DNA of 64,000 nt, from positions 129,071 to 193,070 of the forward strand of contig JAFVEY010000027.1 of NCBI GenBank assembly GCA_017475765.1. Direction: 5' to 3'. The notes under the pieces are model-generated. The model worked only from the letters and a program-made list of their open reading frames with translations, had not been told where the DNA came from and ran no database searches. Positions 26,095 through 35,553 of this stretch are shown here, one piece after another. Both the position numbers and the translations under genes were made by a program. Origin of the DNA: Clostridia bacterium. Its GTDB lineage: Bacteria; Bacillota; Clostridia; Oscillospirales; Acutalibacteraceae. Each line of letters starts with the position of its first letter. Positions within the stretch are counted from its first letter, which is position 1.

Positions 26095-26123
26095 ATTATA
26101 CAACATTTTTTCAGAAATGTAAA
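26095..26123 (-). promoter_or_regulatory. SigA-type promoter for map
   Basis: Minus strand TTTACA, 17 nt, TATAAT. Confidence 0.65.
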
Positions 26124-26362
26124 TACGCTAAGTAAAATATATCTAACTGTAATGGCGACAAAAACGCATGAAGTGGGATTTTTCCGTAGAACAAGGCGCA
26201 AAGATTAACCTTCCGGAGAAAAACGGCATATTATGAGGTAGACAGTCGTGGATAATTCGTAATGGCTGCATGACTGTTATCGTGAAAACTATATGACGTC
26301 AAACAGCCGGGTCTGTAATTATTCACTGTTTGTCGTAAACTTTTATGATGGAGTTGGATAAT
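26124..26362. other. Intergenic region without a clear gene
   Basis: Contains an inverted repeat ACAGTCGTG / CATGACTGT (26242-26278) whose sequence is related to the hairpin region at 8255-8292 (both include GGCTGCATGACTGTT). A 22-codon frame at 26164-26232 lacks a ribosome site. The start used for the next gene is ATG 26363. Confidence 0.45.
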
Positions 26363-26827
26363 ATGATTTGTAATTATGACGGCTGCGGCGGCAGCAGCCA
26401 CAGACCGGACAGGGAGGAATGTACCCCCTGCATCAGGGGTATCATGATCCTTGTCGGCATCATCGGAGGCATCATCTTTGCCGCCATAGGCGTGCTGCTG
26501 TTCATCACATCGCTTTTCATACCGGCTAACTTTGCGGTATGGGTAGCGCTTATAACGGCTCTTGTATATCTTTTTGCAATACTAACCATTCCGGCATTCG
26601 GTGAAAGCACCGAAAAAGCCGCTGACTGCATCCGCTGTCACCTTGGCGGAATTATTTTCGGCATATTCGGAACCATATTTTCGGGTTTGCTCGGCACCTC
26701 TACTATTCTGATCGGTATTTCTGTGGTTGCGGCAATTATTGTCGGACTGGTATTTTTCTTTTTTGCTTATATGATCATAAGCATTTTCTTTCTGATCAGA
26801 TGTATTACGTCACATTCAAGAAAATAA
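26363..26827 (+). CDS. Small four-helix membrane protein
   Basis: 154 residues from ATG 26363, which has GGAG 9 nt upstream; ATG 26345 in the same frame lacks one. N-terminal 25 residues are Cys-rich and charged (ICNYDGCGGSSHRPDREECTPC), followed by four hydrophobic helices, with a Cys pair (CIRCH) in the middle loop. No family recognised. Single gene with a strong terminator. Confidence 0.7.
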   Translation: MICNYDGCGGSSHRPDREECTPCIRGIMILVGIIGGIIFAAIGVLLFITSLFIPANFAVWVALITALVYLFAILTIPAFGESTEKAADCIRCHLGGIIFGIFGTIFSGLLGTSTILIGISVVAAIIVGLVFFFFAYMIISIFFLIRCITSHSRK

Positions 26828-26848
26828 ATAAGACCACAAACTAATGAC

Positions 26849-26893
26849 CCCCGCCGCAGTATTGTTTCCCGGTACTGCGGCGGCATATTTTTT
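26849..26893. terminator. Intrinsic terminator
   Basis: Stem CCGCCGCAGTA / TACTGCGGCGG followed by CATATTTTTT; also serves the convergent 26905 gene. Confidence 0.85.
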
Positions 26894-26904
26894 CATTTTT
26901 GATT

Positions 26905-27309
26905 CTACATCAGCATTTCAATCAGACTGACGGTTCTTGCGAGAGCGTCATGATAAGCATTGAAAAAGGTACGTTTCAGTCTGAAATTATCGCCGCAGCT
27001 GAGATAGTCCTCACGCAGACGTTTTGACAGATCTATCTCAGCCGGGATCCTCCCTCTTAAAACGGAACGGAATGAGCCGGTCTCCTTGATCGGCATGGGT
27101 TTCGGATCAGAGGTATAGCCTGTCATTGAACGGTAGGCGGCGCTGAAACCATCGGCGCTTTTTCTGCATTCTTCGGAAAAATTTTCAAGTGTTTTCTGAC
27201 TTTGGTCGTTAGGTGCGGATTTGGCAAGTATTCTGTAAAGCTCCGCAGCATGAAGAAAAGTATTGATGTACTGTTTAAGCTGTCTGGGCATATTGCTTGG
27301 TCTGTTCAA
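26905..27309 (-). CDS. Small helical protein, possibly ferritin-like
   Basis: 134 residues, predicted nearly all alpha. It begins MNRPSNMPRQLKQYINTFLHAAELYRILAK and continues with a second helix pair (TLENFSEECRKSADGF) and a C-terminal pair. The arrangement resembles rubrerythrin/ferritin-like or spore-coat helical proteins, but the Glu/His iron ligands are not evident. AGAGGTGATTTG precedes ATG. Function unknown. Confidence 0.65.
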   Translation of the reverse strand: MNRPSNMPRQLKQYINTFLHAAELYRILAKSAPNDQSQKTLENFSEECRKSADGFSAAYRSMTGYTSDPKPMPIKETGSFRSVLRGRIPAEIDLSKRLREDYLSCGDNFRLKRTFFNAYHDALARTVSLIEMLM

Positions 27310-27497
27310 TCAAATCACCTCTCGAATATATATGCCGACGACAGACAAAATTTGCCTTATTTAAAATAAACTTTGCTGCGAAGAATAATAATTCGCTAAA
27401 AGAAAATAATTTGCCTGCGGATTTGTTATAATTAAAAGGTATATATGAAATCAAAAGACTATTTTGATAAAATTTTAACAGACAGGATAATAATGAT

Positions 27498-28166
27498 ATG
27501 AGAATGAGAAATAAACCGTGGGCAAAGCCCGAACTGGAGGCTTGTGATTACTTTATTCAGGAACCGGAACAGCTCAAAAACAGATGGTCGGAGCATTTTG
27601 CGAAAAAACAACCGTTTTATCTTGAACTTGGCTGCGGCAAAGGGGGCTTTATCGCTCAGGCGGCTTCACAGAATACGGATATTAATTATCTTGCGATCGA
27701 CCTTGAATTCAAAATGCTCGGTCTTGCAAGAAGAAATGTTTCAAAAACCTATGAGGAAAAGGAACTTCCGACAGATAATATTCTTCTGACAGCGTACAAT
27801 ATAGAAAAAATAGAGCTTATCTTCGGAGAAGAGGATCTCATCGACAGAATCTATATCAATTTCTGTAACCCGTGGCCGAGAAATAAACATAAAAAGCACA
27901 GACTCACACATCCCCGTCAGCTTACACAATATAAGGATTTTCTCCGTGACAGAGGAGAGATACATTTTAAAACGGATGATGACGAATTGTTTGAGGAAAG
28001 CATCGCATATTTTCAGGAATGCGGCTTTGAAATAAAATATATCACACGGGATCTTCACACATCCGGCTATGAGCCGAACATTATGACAGAGCATGAGAAA
28101 ATGTTTTCAGAAGAGGGAATCAAAATCAAATTTCTGATTGCCGAAAAGCTGAATCCTCTTTCTTGA
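27498..28166 (+). CDS. trmB: tRNA (guanine-N7-)-methyltransferase
   Basis: Makes m7G46 in tRNA using SAM. 222 residues: [10 protein letters not shown] (SAM motif I), [31 protein letters not shown] (the CNPWPK-type catalytic segment) and [12 protein letters not shown]. Full length with every expected motif. It is followed after 35 nt by a lipoprotein gene. Confidence 0.95.
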   Translation: MRMRNKPWAKPELEACDYFIQEPEQLKNRWSEHFAKKQPFYLELGCGKGGFIAQAASQNTDINYLAIDLEFKMLGLARRNVSKTYEEKELPTDNILLTAYNIEKIELIFGEEDLIDRIYINFCNPWPRNKHKKHRLTHPRQLTQYKDFLRDRGEIHFKTDDDELFEESIAYFQECGFEIKYITRDLHTSGYEPNIMTEHEKMFSEEGIKIKFLIAEKLNPLS

Positions 28167-28201
28167 TAGAGCTTTTGCTGCTGCAGTGAGGAGGTGCAAA
28201 A

Positions 28202-29563
28202 TTGATAAAACTGAAAAATATGATAAAATCAGCCGCTGCCGTGGCTGCCGCTGTTATTCTGACAGGCTGTTCGGATATCAGCTTCGGTGAGCAGACTGTA
28301 CTCAGACCGCCGAGAGCAACGGGCGACAGAGCCGAAATACAGACGATCATAAGCGAACAGGCAGGCTCCGGCTACACACTCAAATATCCTCAAAGGGGCG
28401 AATACCGCTCGGCAATCACCGTTTTCACAACAGGAAATAATAACGAATATGCGGTCGCACTTTATTCGGGAGATAATGATTCAACGCTCAATCTCTCGAT
28501 CATAGCTCATGAGAAGGACAATTGGGTTTGCCTTGGCAGCTTTACCAATACGGGTACCGGTGTGGACAGGATCATGCTTGAGGATATCAATAATGACGGC
28601 AAGGATGAAATACTTGTCGGCTGGAGCGGCTATAATTCCACAAGAAATACGCTCAGCGCCTATTCTATGGAAAACGAAACTGTAAGAGAAATGGTAATAG
28701 ATGAGTACTATACAGATATCGTGGTGGCGGATATCACAGATGATAAATCGGACGATATCGTTCTGCTTTCGCTTAGAAATGCACAGACTCAGTCGCCGTC
28801 CAGCGCAAAGCTGCTGCAGTATTCGGAGCAGGAAAAGCGACCAATCGGAAAATTCAGTATAGAGCTTGATTCGGAGGTAACATCGTTTGCCAATGTTTCT
28901 GTCGGTAAAATTACTGAAAACAAGCTGGGGGTCTTTCTTGACGGCGAAAAAACCGGAGGTCTGATGACAACGCAGGTGATTTATTACAGTTCGGATAAAA
29001 ATTCGCTTCTGAATCCGCTTGTCACATTGACAGAAAGCGGTTCCGTTACCAACCCGACCACCCGAAAATATGTGATCAATTCAAAAGATATAGACGGAGA
29101 CGGATATATTGAGGTCCCTGTTGTGTCGCAGATGGCAGCTTCCTCCGATGAAAATGCGGGATCGGTATGCACGATGACAACATGGAAGCAGCTTGACATC
29201 AAGGACGGCAGCCTGAAAACCAAGCTTAATACTGTGATCAACTATACTGACGGCTATTATTTTGTCATGCCTGATGAATGGGTGGGCAATGTGACGGCTC
29301 TTAATGATCCGGAAGACAGACAGGTGACATTTTATCTGTGGAGCAGCAAGACCTCCTCTTCCGGCGATAAGCTGCTGACAATATATAGATTTACCCGTTC
29401 GGGCTGGAATAAACAGAATAAGGATGAATACATACGGCTCGATAAGGCCTCTAAAAGCGGCTCGGATTCCGTGATTGCCGCACAGCTTTTCCATACAGAC
29501 GCAAAGGATTCGCTGAATCTGACAGAAGATCAGCTTGAGGATATTGTAAAAATACTTTCCTGA
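28202..29563 (+). CDS. Lipoprotein with FG-GAP/VCBS-like repeats, upstream of a two-component system
   Basis: 453 residues. TTG start chosen because AGGAGG ends 7 nt before it. Signal with lipobox ILTGC places it on the outer membrane face. Calcium-loop repeats are visible as DINNDGKDEI, DITDDKSDDI and DIDGDGYIEV, the pattern of seven-bladed propellers of the FG-GAP type. It lies 18 nt before a response regulator and is likely cotranscribed; it may sense an extracellular ligand for the kinase (inference). Confidence 0.8.
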   Translation: MIKLKNMIKSAAAVAAAVILTGCSDISFGEQTVLRPPRATGDRAEIQTIISEQAGSGYTLKYPQRGEYRSAITVFTTGNNNEYAVALYSGDNDSTLNLSIIAHEKDNWVCLGSFTNTGTGVDRIMLEDINNDGKDEILVGWSGYNSTRNTLSAYSMENETVREMVIDEYYTDIVVADITDDKSDDIVLLSLRNAQTQSPSSAKLLQYSEQEKRPIGKFSIELDSEVTSFANVSVGKITENKLGVFLDGEKTGGLMTTQVIYYSSDKNSLLNPLVTLTESGSVTNPTTRKYVINSKDIDGDGYIEVPVVSQMAASSDENAGSVCTMTTWKQLDIKDGSLKTKLNTVINYTDGYYFVMPDEWVGNVTALNDPEDRQVTFYLWSSKTSSSGDKLLTIYRFTRSGWNKQNKDEYIRLDKASKSGSDSVIAAQLFHTDAKDSLNLTEDQLEDIVKILS

Positions 29564-29581
29564 AAATGAGAGGTAATTGAA

Positions 29582-30286
29582 ATGAAGAATATACTTGTAG
29601 CAGAGGACGAAACCGCTATCAGGGATTTTGTGGTGATCAATCTTGAAAGAGCGGGATATAATGTCACGGAGGCTGAAAATGGAGCCGTGGCACTCAAAAA
29701 ATATGATGAAGCAAATGGTGATTTTGATATAGCGGTGCTGGACATCATGATGCCTGAAATGGACGGACTGACCGTCTGCAAGGAACTGAGAAAGCGCAAC
29801 GGCGGTCTGGGAATCATCATGCTGACCGCAAAAACGCAGGAAATGGATAAGGTTTCGGGACTGATGCACGGCGCCGATGACTATGTGACAAAGCCGTTCA
29901 GTCCGATGGAGCTTGTTGCAAGAGTTGATGCGCTTTACCGCAGAATAGCCATAGCCGAAATGAGAAGTGAAAACAACTTCAAGGAAGAAATAAAATCCGG
30001 AGATTTCACACTTAATCTCAAGCATCATTCGCTTAAGAAAAACGGCAAGCTCATAGAGCTGACACAGGTCGAATTTCAGATCATGGAATACTTTTTCTCC
30101 AATCCCGGAACAGCTCTTGACAGAAGCGCTATCCTGAAATATGTATGGGGAGAGCAGTATGTCGGCGAGGAAAAAATCGTTGATGTTAATATCCGCCGCC
30201 TGAGAATGAAGGTAGAGGACAATCCCTCCTCACCGAAATATATCGTCACGGTCTGGGGATTGGGCTATAAATGGGATACGAATTAA
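29582..30286 (+). CDS. OmpR/PhoB-family response regulator
   Basis: 234 residues. Receiver: acidic pair EDE (8-10), phospho-acceptor Asp in VLDIMMPEMDG, Thr in MLTAKT, Lys in VTKPF. C-terminal winged helix with VEFQIMEYFFSNPG and VDVNIRRLRMKVEDNP...YIVTVWGLGYKW. All active residues present. Second gene of the lipoprotein/regulator/kinase set. Confidence 0.95.
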   Translation: MKNILVAEDETAIRDFVVINLERAGYNVTEAENGAVALKKYDEANGDFDIAVLDIMMPEMDGLTVCKELRKRNGGLGIIMLTAKTQEMDKVSGLMHGADDYVTKPFSPMELVARVDALYRRIAIAEMRSENNFKEEIKSGDFTLNLKHHSLKKNGKLIELTQVEFQIMEYFFSNPGTALDRSAILKYVWGEQYVGEEKIVDVNIRRLRMKVEDNPSSPKYIVTVWGLGYKWDTN

Positions 30287-30346
30287 TGAATCATCATCAG
30301 TATTAATAGTAAGCATTAGAAGATTGATATAAAGGGGGAAAAGCGT

Positions 30347-31774
30347 TTGAAGGGTATTACAAAGCGATGGGTTCTGAATACATTTGGCGTGATACTGATT
30401 ATACTCTGTGTTCTTACCATTGCTTTTGCAATGATAGTTCAGAGTTTTTATTATAACGGTATTTTTCAGATACTCAACGGCAGATCCAGCGAGCTTGTCA
30501 ATATATTCAGCGACTATGATACCTTTACGGACACCGCAAGGGATTATATCGAAAACTTCCCCGATAAAGAATTGATGGAGCTGATGGTTATTGACGAAAA
30601 CGGAGAAGCTGTCATCACCTCGACAGGCTTCACGCCTGACAAAAATCAGGAAATGCCTGACTATCAGGCGGCACTCAGTTCGTCAGGCAATTTTTCCGAC
30701 TGGCACGGAAAAATAAGCTCCGGAGAAAATGTGATGGCTCTCACAAGAGTTATCACCGATAAAAGCGGAAAACAGGTGGGAGCAATACGGTATGTTGTTT
30801 CTTTGGAGGAGGCTGACAGAAAGATATTCATATCCATATTTGTCGTTTGTCTTGTCGGAATACTGATCATGTTCTTTATCTTTGTTTCCAGCACTTATTT
30901 TCTCGGATCTATTGTTCGCCCTGTCAGAGAAATAAGCGATACGGCAAAGAAAATAGCACAGGGCGATTTCGATGCAAGAATTGATAAATTCTATGATGAT
31001 GAAATAGGTGATCTGTGCGATACAATCAATTATATGGCAGGCGAACTCGGAACAGCAGATAAGATGAAAAATGACTTTATCTCGTCTGTTTCCCACGAGC
31101 TGAGAACGCCGCTGACGGCGATCAAGGGCTGGGCGGAAACCATGCAGCTGGATGGCTTTCAGGACAGGAAAACGCTTGAAAAGGGTATGGGTATCATTAT
31201 CAAGGAAGCCGAAAGGCTCAACGGTATTGTGGAAGAGGTATTGGATTTTTCAAGAATACAGCAGGACAGAATGGTTCTGATCATGGACAAGACCGATATT
31301 CTGGCAGAGCTGGACGAATCTATTTATATGCAGAAGGAAAGAGCCAATTCCGAAAACAAGCATATTGTCTATGAAGCTCCCGAAATTCTGCCGCCTGTTC
31401 TGGGCGACAGAAATCGTCTGCGTCAGGTGTTTATCAATATTATTGATAATGCGCTCAAATATTCGTCATCCGATGGTGTGGTCAATATTAGCGTCGGGCT
31501 GGTGGATAAAAATATTATTATCACTATTGCGGACAACGGCTGCGGTATTCCGGCGGCTGATCTGCCGAAGGTAAAGCAGAAATTCTATAAAGCCAATCAG
31601 ACGGTAAGGGGTTCGGGAATCGGACTGGCTGTGGCAGATGAGATCGTTAAGCTGCACCACGGAACACTTGATATTGACAGCACCGAAAATGTTGGAACAA
31701 CTGTAATGATTTCGATCCCGACAATAGAAGAACAACCGCCTGAGGAAACGGCAGATGCAGAAGAAGGAATTTAA
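30347..31774 (+). CDS. Sensor histidine kinase
   Basis: 475 residues from a TTG start after AAAGGGGGA. Two membrane helices (about 12-32 and 165-188) flank a roughly 130-residue extracytoplasmic PAS-like sensor; then HAMP, HisKA with FISSVSHELRTPLTAIKGW, and HATPase_c with N box INIIDNALKYSS, G1 DNGCGIP and G2 GSGIGLAV. Partner of the regulator encoded just upstream. The C-terminus is acidic. Confidence 0.95.
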   Translation: MKGITKRWVLNTFGVILIILCVLTIAFAMIVQSFYYNGIFQILNGRSSELVNIFSDYDTFTDTARDYIENFPDKELMELMVIDENGEAVITSTGFTPDKNQEMPDYQAALSSSGNFSDWHGKISSGENVMALTRVITDKSGKQVGAIRYVVSLEEADRKIFISIFVVCLVGILIMFFIFVSSTYFLGSIVRPVREISDTAKKIAQGDFDARIDKFYDDEIGDLCDTINYMAGELGTADKMKNDFISSVSHELRTPLTAIKGWAETMQLDGFQDRKTLEKGMGIIIKEAERLNGIVEEVLDFSRIQQDRMVLIMDKTDILAELDESIYMQKERANSENKHIVYEAPEILPPVLGDRNRLRQVFINIIDNALKYSSSDGVVNISVGLVDKNIIITIADNGCGIPAADLPKVKQKFYKANQTVRGSGIGLAVADEIVKLHHGTLDIDSTENVGTTVMISIPTIEEQPPEETADAEEGI

Positions 31775-31800
31775 CGGTAATTGAAAAGGGGAAATGATGA

Positions 31801-32781
31801 ATGAAAAAAGAAAAAACCAAGCTGATTACCTCAATAGGCGGTCAGGCGCTGATGGAAGGCATTATGATGAGGGGACCGAAGAAGACAACGGCTGCGGTGC
31901 GTAAGCCTGACGGCAGTATCGAGCTGGAGGAAATACACCCCCTTGACTGGGCGAAAAAGTATAAAATATTAAGACTGCCCCTGATCAGAGGTGTCGTCAA
32001 TATGATTGATTCTTTGGTAACAGGTGAAAAAGCGCTCATGCTTTCTGCGGACAAGGCTCTTGAGGATGACGGAAGCGAGGAGGAAGAGGAGCTTTCCAAA
32101 TTTGATATCTGGGTAAACAATCATCTGGGCGACAAAGCTGTGAATGTCATTATGGCAATATCAACCTTCGTTGCCATTGTATTCTGCATAGGTGTGTTTT
32201 ATTTCCTTCCAACGTATCTTTATGATCTGACATCGGGTTTTCTTCCGGGACTTAAGGCAACGATTTTCGGGATAGACAAATTCTGGAGACCTATCTTTGA
32301 GGGTGTGATAAGAATAGCTCTTTTTCTGGTCTATATGTGTCTTTGCACACTCAACAAAGATATCAAGCGTGTATTCCAATATCACGGAGCCGAGCATAAG
32401 ACCATATTCTGCTATGAATACGGTCTTGATCTGACGGTTGAAAACGTAAGAAAACAGCGTCGCTTTCATCCGAGATGCGGAACCAGCTTTATGATACTCA
32501 TGCTCATTGTGGGAATTATCATAGGATTTTTCATCAGGATAGACAATCTGATTTTAAGATCAACTGTCAAGCTGCTGCTTCTTCCGCTGACGGTGGGAAT
32601 AGGCTATGAGCTGATCAAGGTGTGCGGCAGACACGATAATATCATCACCCGCATCATATCTGCTCCCGGCGTATGGATGCAGCATATCACAACAAAAGAA
32701 CCAACCGATGATATGATAGCGGTTGCCATCCGTGCGATGGAGGATGTGATACCCGAAAACGGCGAGGACAGAATAGGATGA
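31801..32781 (+). CDS. DUF1385 (YqhQ-like) membrane protein
   Basis: 326 residues. Signature at the start: SIGGQALMEGIMMRGPK and RLPLIRGVVNMIDSLVTGEKALMLSAD; middle helices; FQYHGAEHKTIFCYE and RRFHPRCGTSFM with conserved His/Cys. The family is of unknown function and is commonly encoded next to prmC in Firmicutes, as here: its stop overlaps the prmC start by 4 nt. Confidence 0.9.
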   Translation: MKKEKTKLITSIGGQALMEGIMMRGPKKTTAAVRKPDGSIELEEIHPLDWAKKYKILRLPLIRGVVNMIDSLVTGEKALMLSADKALEDDGSEEEEELSKFDIWVNNHLGDKAVNVIMAISTFVAIVFCIGVFYFLPTYLYDLTSGFLPGLKATIFGIDKFWRPIFEGVIRIALFLVYMCLCTLNKDIKRVFQYHGAEHKTIFCYEYGLDLTVENVRKQRRFHPRCGTSFMILMLIVGIIIGFFIRIDNLILRSTVKLLLLPLTVGIGYELIKVCGRHDNIITRIISAPGVWMQHITTKEPTDDMIAVAIRAMEDVIPENGEDRIG

Positions 32782-33632
32782 CATATCGTGAGCTTTACAA
32801 AACAGCCGTAAAGCGTCTTTCGGAAAGCGAATCTGATTCTCCCGAATATGAAGTGCGCTGTCTGATGGAGCATTTTTTCGGTCTTGACAGGATTTCCTTT
32901 ATTACCGAAGCTGACCGTACTGCGGATAAAGAGGAGCAGGAGATGTTTCTTGCCGCTTTGGAAAAGCGTATCGGCGGATTTCCGCTGCAGTATATTCTGG
33001 GCAGCTGGAGCTTTATGGATTGTTGTCTGTCTGTGGGTGCGGGTGTACTCATTCCCCGTGACGATACAGAGGTATGCGTCAGAGAATGTATCAGGCTGAT
33101 TGACGAAAAGAAGCTGACTGCTCCTGTTATCATAGATTTGTGCAGCGGCAGCGGTGCCATAGCAATAGCTCTTGCCAAAAAGTATCCCAAAGCGCATATC
33201 TATGCGGCGGAGCTTTCAGATAAGGCTTTCAGCTATCTGTGTGAGAATATTGAACAGAATGAGGTCGGAAATGTATATGCTGTCAACAAAGATATTGGTA
33301 ATTTTTATGGCAGCTTTGAGGACGGATTCTTTGATGTTATCATCTCCAATCCGCCGTACATAAAAAGCAATGAGATACCATCTCTTCAAAGGGAAGTACA
33401 GTTTGAACCGGAAATGGCTCTTGACGGCGGAAAAGACGGTCTGAGCTTCTATCGTATTATTGCAGAAAAATGGCTGCCAAAGCTCAGAAGCGGCGGTATT
33501 GTTTCTCTTGAAATAGGAGAAGAGCAGGGAGAAGCCGTCAGAAATCTGCTGTTAAGCAGCGGCATAGAGGATGTAAGGGTGATAAAAGATATTCAGGGAA
33601 TGGACAGAGCGGCTGCCGGAATCAGAAAATAG
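32778..33632 (+). CDS. prmC: Peptide chain release factor N5-glutamine methyltransferase
   Basis: Methylates the Gln of the GGQ motif in RF1/RF2. 284 residues: N-terminal helical domain, LIPRDDTEVCV, SAM motif IIDLCSGSGAIAIALAK, and the active-site NPPYIKSNEI, with LSFYRIIAEKW downstream. Complete. ATG overlaps the DUF1385 stop (ATGA). Often linked to prfA, which is not in this window. Confidence 0.95.
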   Translation: MTYRELYKTAVKRLSESESDSPEYEVRCLMEHFFGLDRISFITEADRTADKEEQEMFLAALEKRIGGFPLQYILGSWSFMDCCLSVGAGVLIPRDDTEVCVRECIRLIDEKKLTAPVIIDLCSGSGAIAIALAKKYPKAHIYAAELSDKAFSYLCENIEQNEVGNVYAVNKDIGNFYGSFEDGFFDVIISNPPYIKSNEIPSLQREVQFEPEMALDGGKDGLSFYRIIAEKWLPKLRSGGIVSLEIGEEQGEAVRNLLLSSGIEDVRVIKDIQGMDRAAAGIRK

Positions 33633-33676
33633 TGGGTTATGTACAGTTTATTGCGTATAAATGACGGATATTATAC

Positions 33677-33705
33677 TTGCAATAAGCTGTAAAAAATTGT
33701 ATAAT
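33677..33705 (+). promoter_or_regulatory. SigA-type promoter for recA
   Basis: TTGCAA, 17 nt, TATAAT. No LexA palindrome of the GAAC-4-GTTC type is visible next to it. Confidence 0.75.
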
Positions 33706-33751
33706 GAAAAAGCAGTAACAAAGATATAACTTGCTGAAAGGAATGATCATC

Positions 33752-34912
33752 ATGGCAGTAGATAAGCAGAAGGCTCTTGAAACGGCTCTTCATCAGATAG
33801 AAAAACAATTTGGAAAGGGCGCTGTAATGCGTCTCGGTCAGAATGCGGCAATGCAGGTCGATTCTATTCCGACAGGCTCCCTTTCACTTGACATGGCTCT
33901 CGGCATAGGCGGCTTGCCGAAGGGAAGAATTATTGAAATATACGGTCCCGAATCTTCCGGTAAAACCACACTTGCGCTTCATTGCATTGCAGAGGCTCAG
34001 AAAAAGGGCGGATATGCTGCATTTATAGATGTAGAACACGCACTTGATCCGATTTATGCAAAGGCTCTCGGAGTGGATATAGACGAGCTGCTTGTTTCTC
34101 AGCCCGATACCGGTGAGGATGCTCTGGAAATTACCGAGGCACTTGTTCGTTCAAGTGCTATTGATATCATAGTTGTGGACTCGGTGGCGGCTCTTGCACC
34201 GAAGGCTGAAATTGAGGGCGATATGGGTGCAGCTCATGTCGGACTCCAGGCAAGACTGATGTCGCAGGCTCTCAGAAAGCTGGCAGGCTCCATTTCAAAG
34301 CTCAACTGTGTTGCTATATTCATTAACCAGCTTCGTGAAAAGGTCGGCGTGATGTTCGGAAATCCGGAAACCACTCCCGGCGGACGTGCGCTGAAGTTTT
34401 ATTCATCGGTACGAATCGACATCAGAAAGATCGACACGCTTAAGGTCGGCAGCGAGGTTGTTGGTTCAAGAACAAGAGCAAAAGTCGTTAAAAACAAGAT
34501 AGCGCCTCCGTTTAAGGAAGCTGAATTCGATATCATGTATGGACAGGGTATCTCAAGAACAGGTGAGCTGCTTGACCTTGCCGTTCAGCTTGATATTGTA
34601 AAGAAAAGCGGCGCATGGTTCTCTTATGACGGCAACCGCATCGGTCAGGGACGTGACAATGCAAAGGAATTTCTTAAGAATAACCCCGATATTTCTCAAA
34701 AGGTAGAGGACGAGCTTATTGCCAATAAGGATAAGCTGACGTTTACCCGTCAGAGCAGCAAAAAAACAAAGTCCAAGGCGACGGCTGCAGAAAGTGCAGA
34801 GGAAGCTGAGCAGGAGCGCCCGGAAATAAAGCCTGTTGAGGAAGAGGTACGAAGCGAAGAGCCGCCGGCTGAAGCAAGAACCGCAGGCGATATTGATATA
34901 ATGGTGGAATGA
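33752..34912 (+). CDS. recA: RecA recombinase
   Basis: 386 residues from ATG 33752 (AAAGGA 9 nt upstream; in-frame upstream ATG 33743 is too close to it). Walker [10 protein letters not shown], the EHALDP region, Walker [12 protein letters not shown]2 [29 protein letters not shown] loop and a long acidic, Lys/Glu-rich C-tail. Filaments on ssDNA for homologous recombination. 1 nt separates its stop from recX. Confidence 0.98.
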   Translation: MAVDKQKALETALHQIEKQFGKGAVMRLGQNAAMQVDSIPTGSLSLDMALGIGGLPKGRIIEIYGPESSGKTTLALHCIAEAQKKGGYAAFIDVEHALDPIYAKALGVDIDELLVSQPDTGEDALEITEALVRSSAIDIIVVDSVAALAPKAEIEGDMGAAHVGLQARLMSQALRKLAGSISKLNCVAIFINQLREKVGVMFGNPETTPGGRALKFYSSVRIDIRKIDTLKVGSEVVGSRTRAKVVKNKIAPPFKEAEFDIMYGQGISRTGELLDLAVQLDIVKKSGAWFSYDGNRIGQGRDNAKEFLKNNPDISQKVEDELIANKDKLTFTRQSSKKTKSKATAAESAEEAEQERPEIKPVEEEVRSEEPPAEARTAGDIDIMVE

Positions 34913-34913
34913 T

Positions 34914-35513
34914 ATGCTGATTACAGCTGTCGAGGAGCGCAAAAAGGGCATGAGCGCCCTGTTTATAGACGGTGAATATGCTGTGAGCATTGACACCGTC
35001 ACGCTCATCTCATCTGGCAAAAAAACAGGTTCAGAGATAACGGATGAGGAACTTTACGATCTTATTGAAAAATCGAAAACGAACCGTGCCAAGGAAAAGG
35101 CGCTTTATCTTATTGAGTACCGTGCAAGAACACGCAGGGAGATAACAGATAAGCTGATTCCGCTATACGGAGAAAATGCCGCAGAACTTGCAGTTGAAAG
35201 ACTGGAAGAGCTGGGGCTTATTGACGATGAAGCCTTTGCAAGAGATTATGCGGAGCAGCTTCTGACAAAAAAGAAATTTTCGGTGAAGCGTGCAGCATTT
35301 GAAATGATGAAAAAGGGGATTGACAGGGAACTGATAGATGAAATACTGGAAGAGCTTGCCCCTGATCCTGTTGAGCAGATATGTGAGCTGCTTGAAACAA
35401 AATATGCACGTTATCTTGATGATGAAAAGGGCAGGCTGAAGGCTGTCAATGGTCTTAAGGCGATGGGCTTTTCATGGTACGATATAAAATCGGCAATGGG
35501 CGAGTATGAATAA
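34914..35513 (+). CDS. recX: Regulatory protein RecX
   Basis: Modulates RecA filaments. 199 residues made of three-helix repeats: EKALYLIEYRARTRREITDKL, LEELGLIDDEAFARDYAEQL and the YDIKSAMGEYE end are typical. Translationally coupled to recA (1-nt gap). The N-terminal 55 residues form the small beta domain seen in Firmicute RecX. Confidence 0.93.
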   Translation: MLITAVEERKKGMSALFIDGEYAVSIDTVTLISSGKKTGSEITDEELYDLIEKSKTNRAKEKALYLIEYRARTRREITDKLIPLYGENAAELAVERLEELGLIDDEAFARDYAEQLLTKKKFSVKRAAFEMMKKGIDRELIDEILEELAPDPVEQICELLETKYARYLDDEKGRLKAVNGLKAMGFSWYDIKSAMGEYE

Positions 35514-35553
35514 GGCCCGATGCTGTCCAGAAAATATAAAGGAATGATAATCA

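Noticed and set aside
26164..26232. 22-codon open frame between map and the 26363 gene
   Set aside because: No ribosome binding site; short and in a region with decayed-looking repeats.
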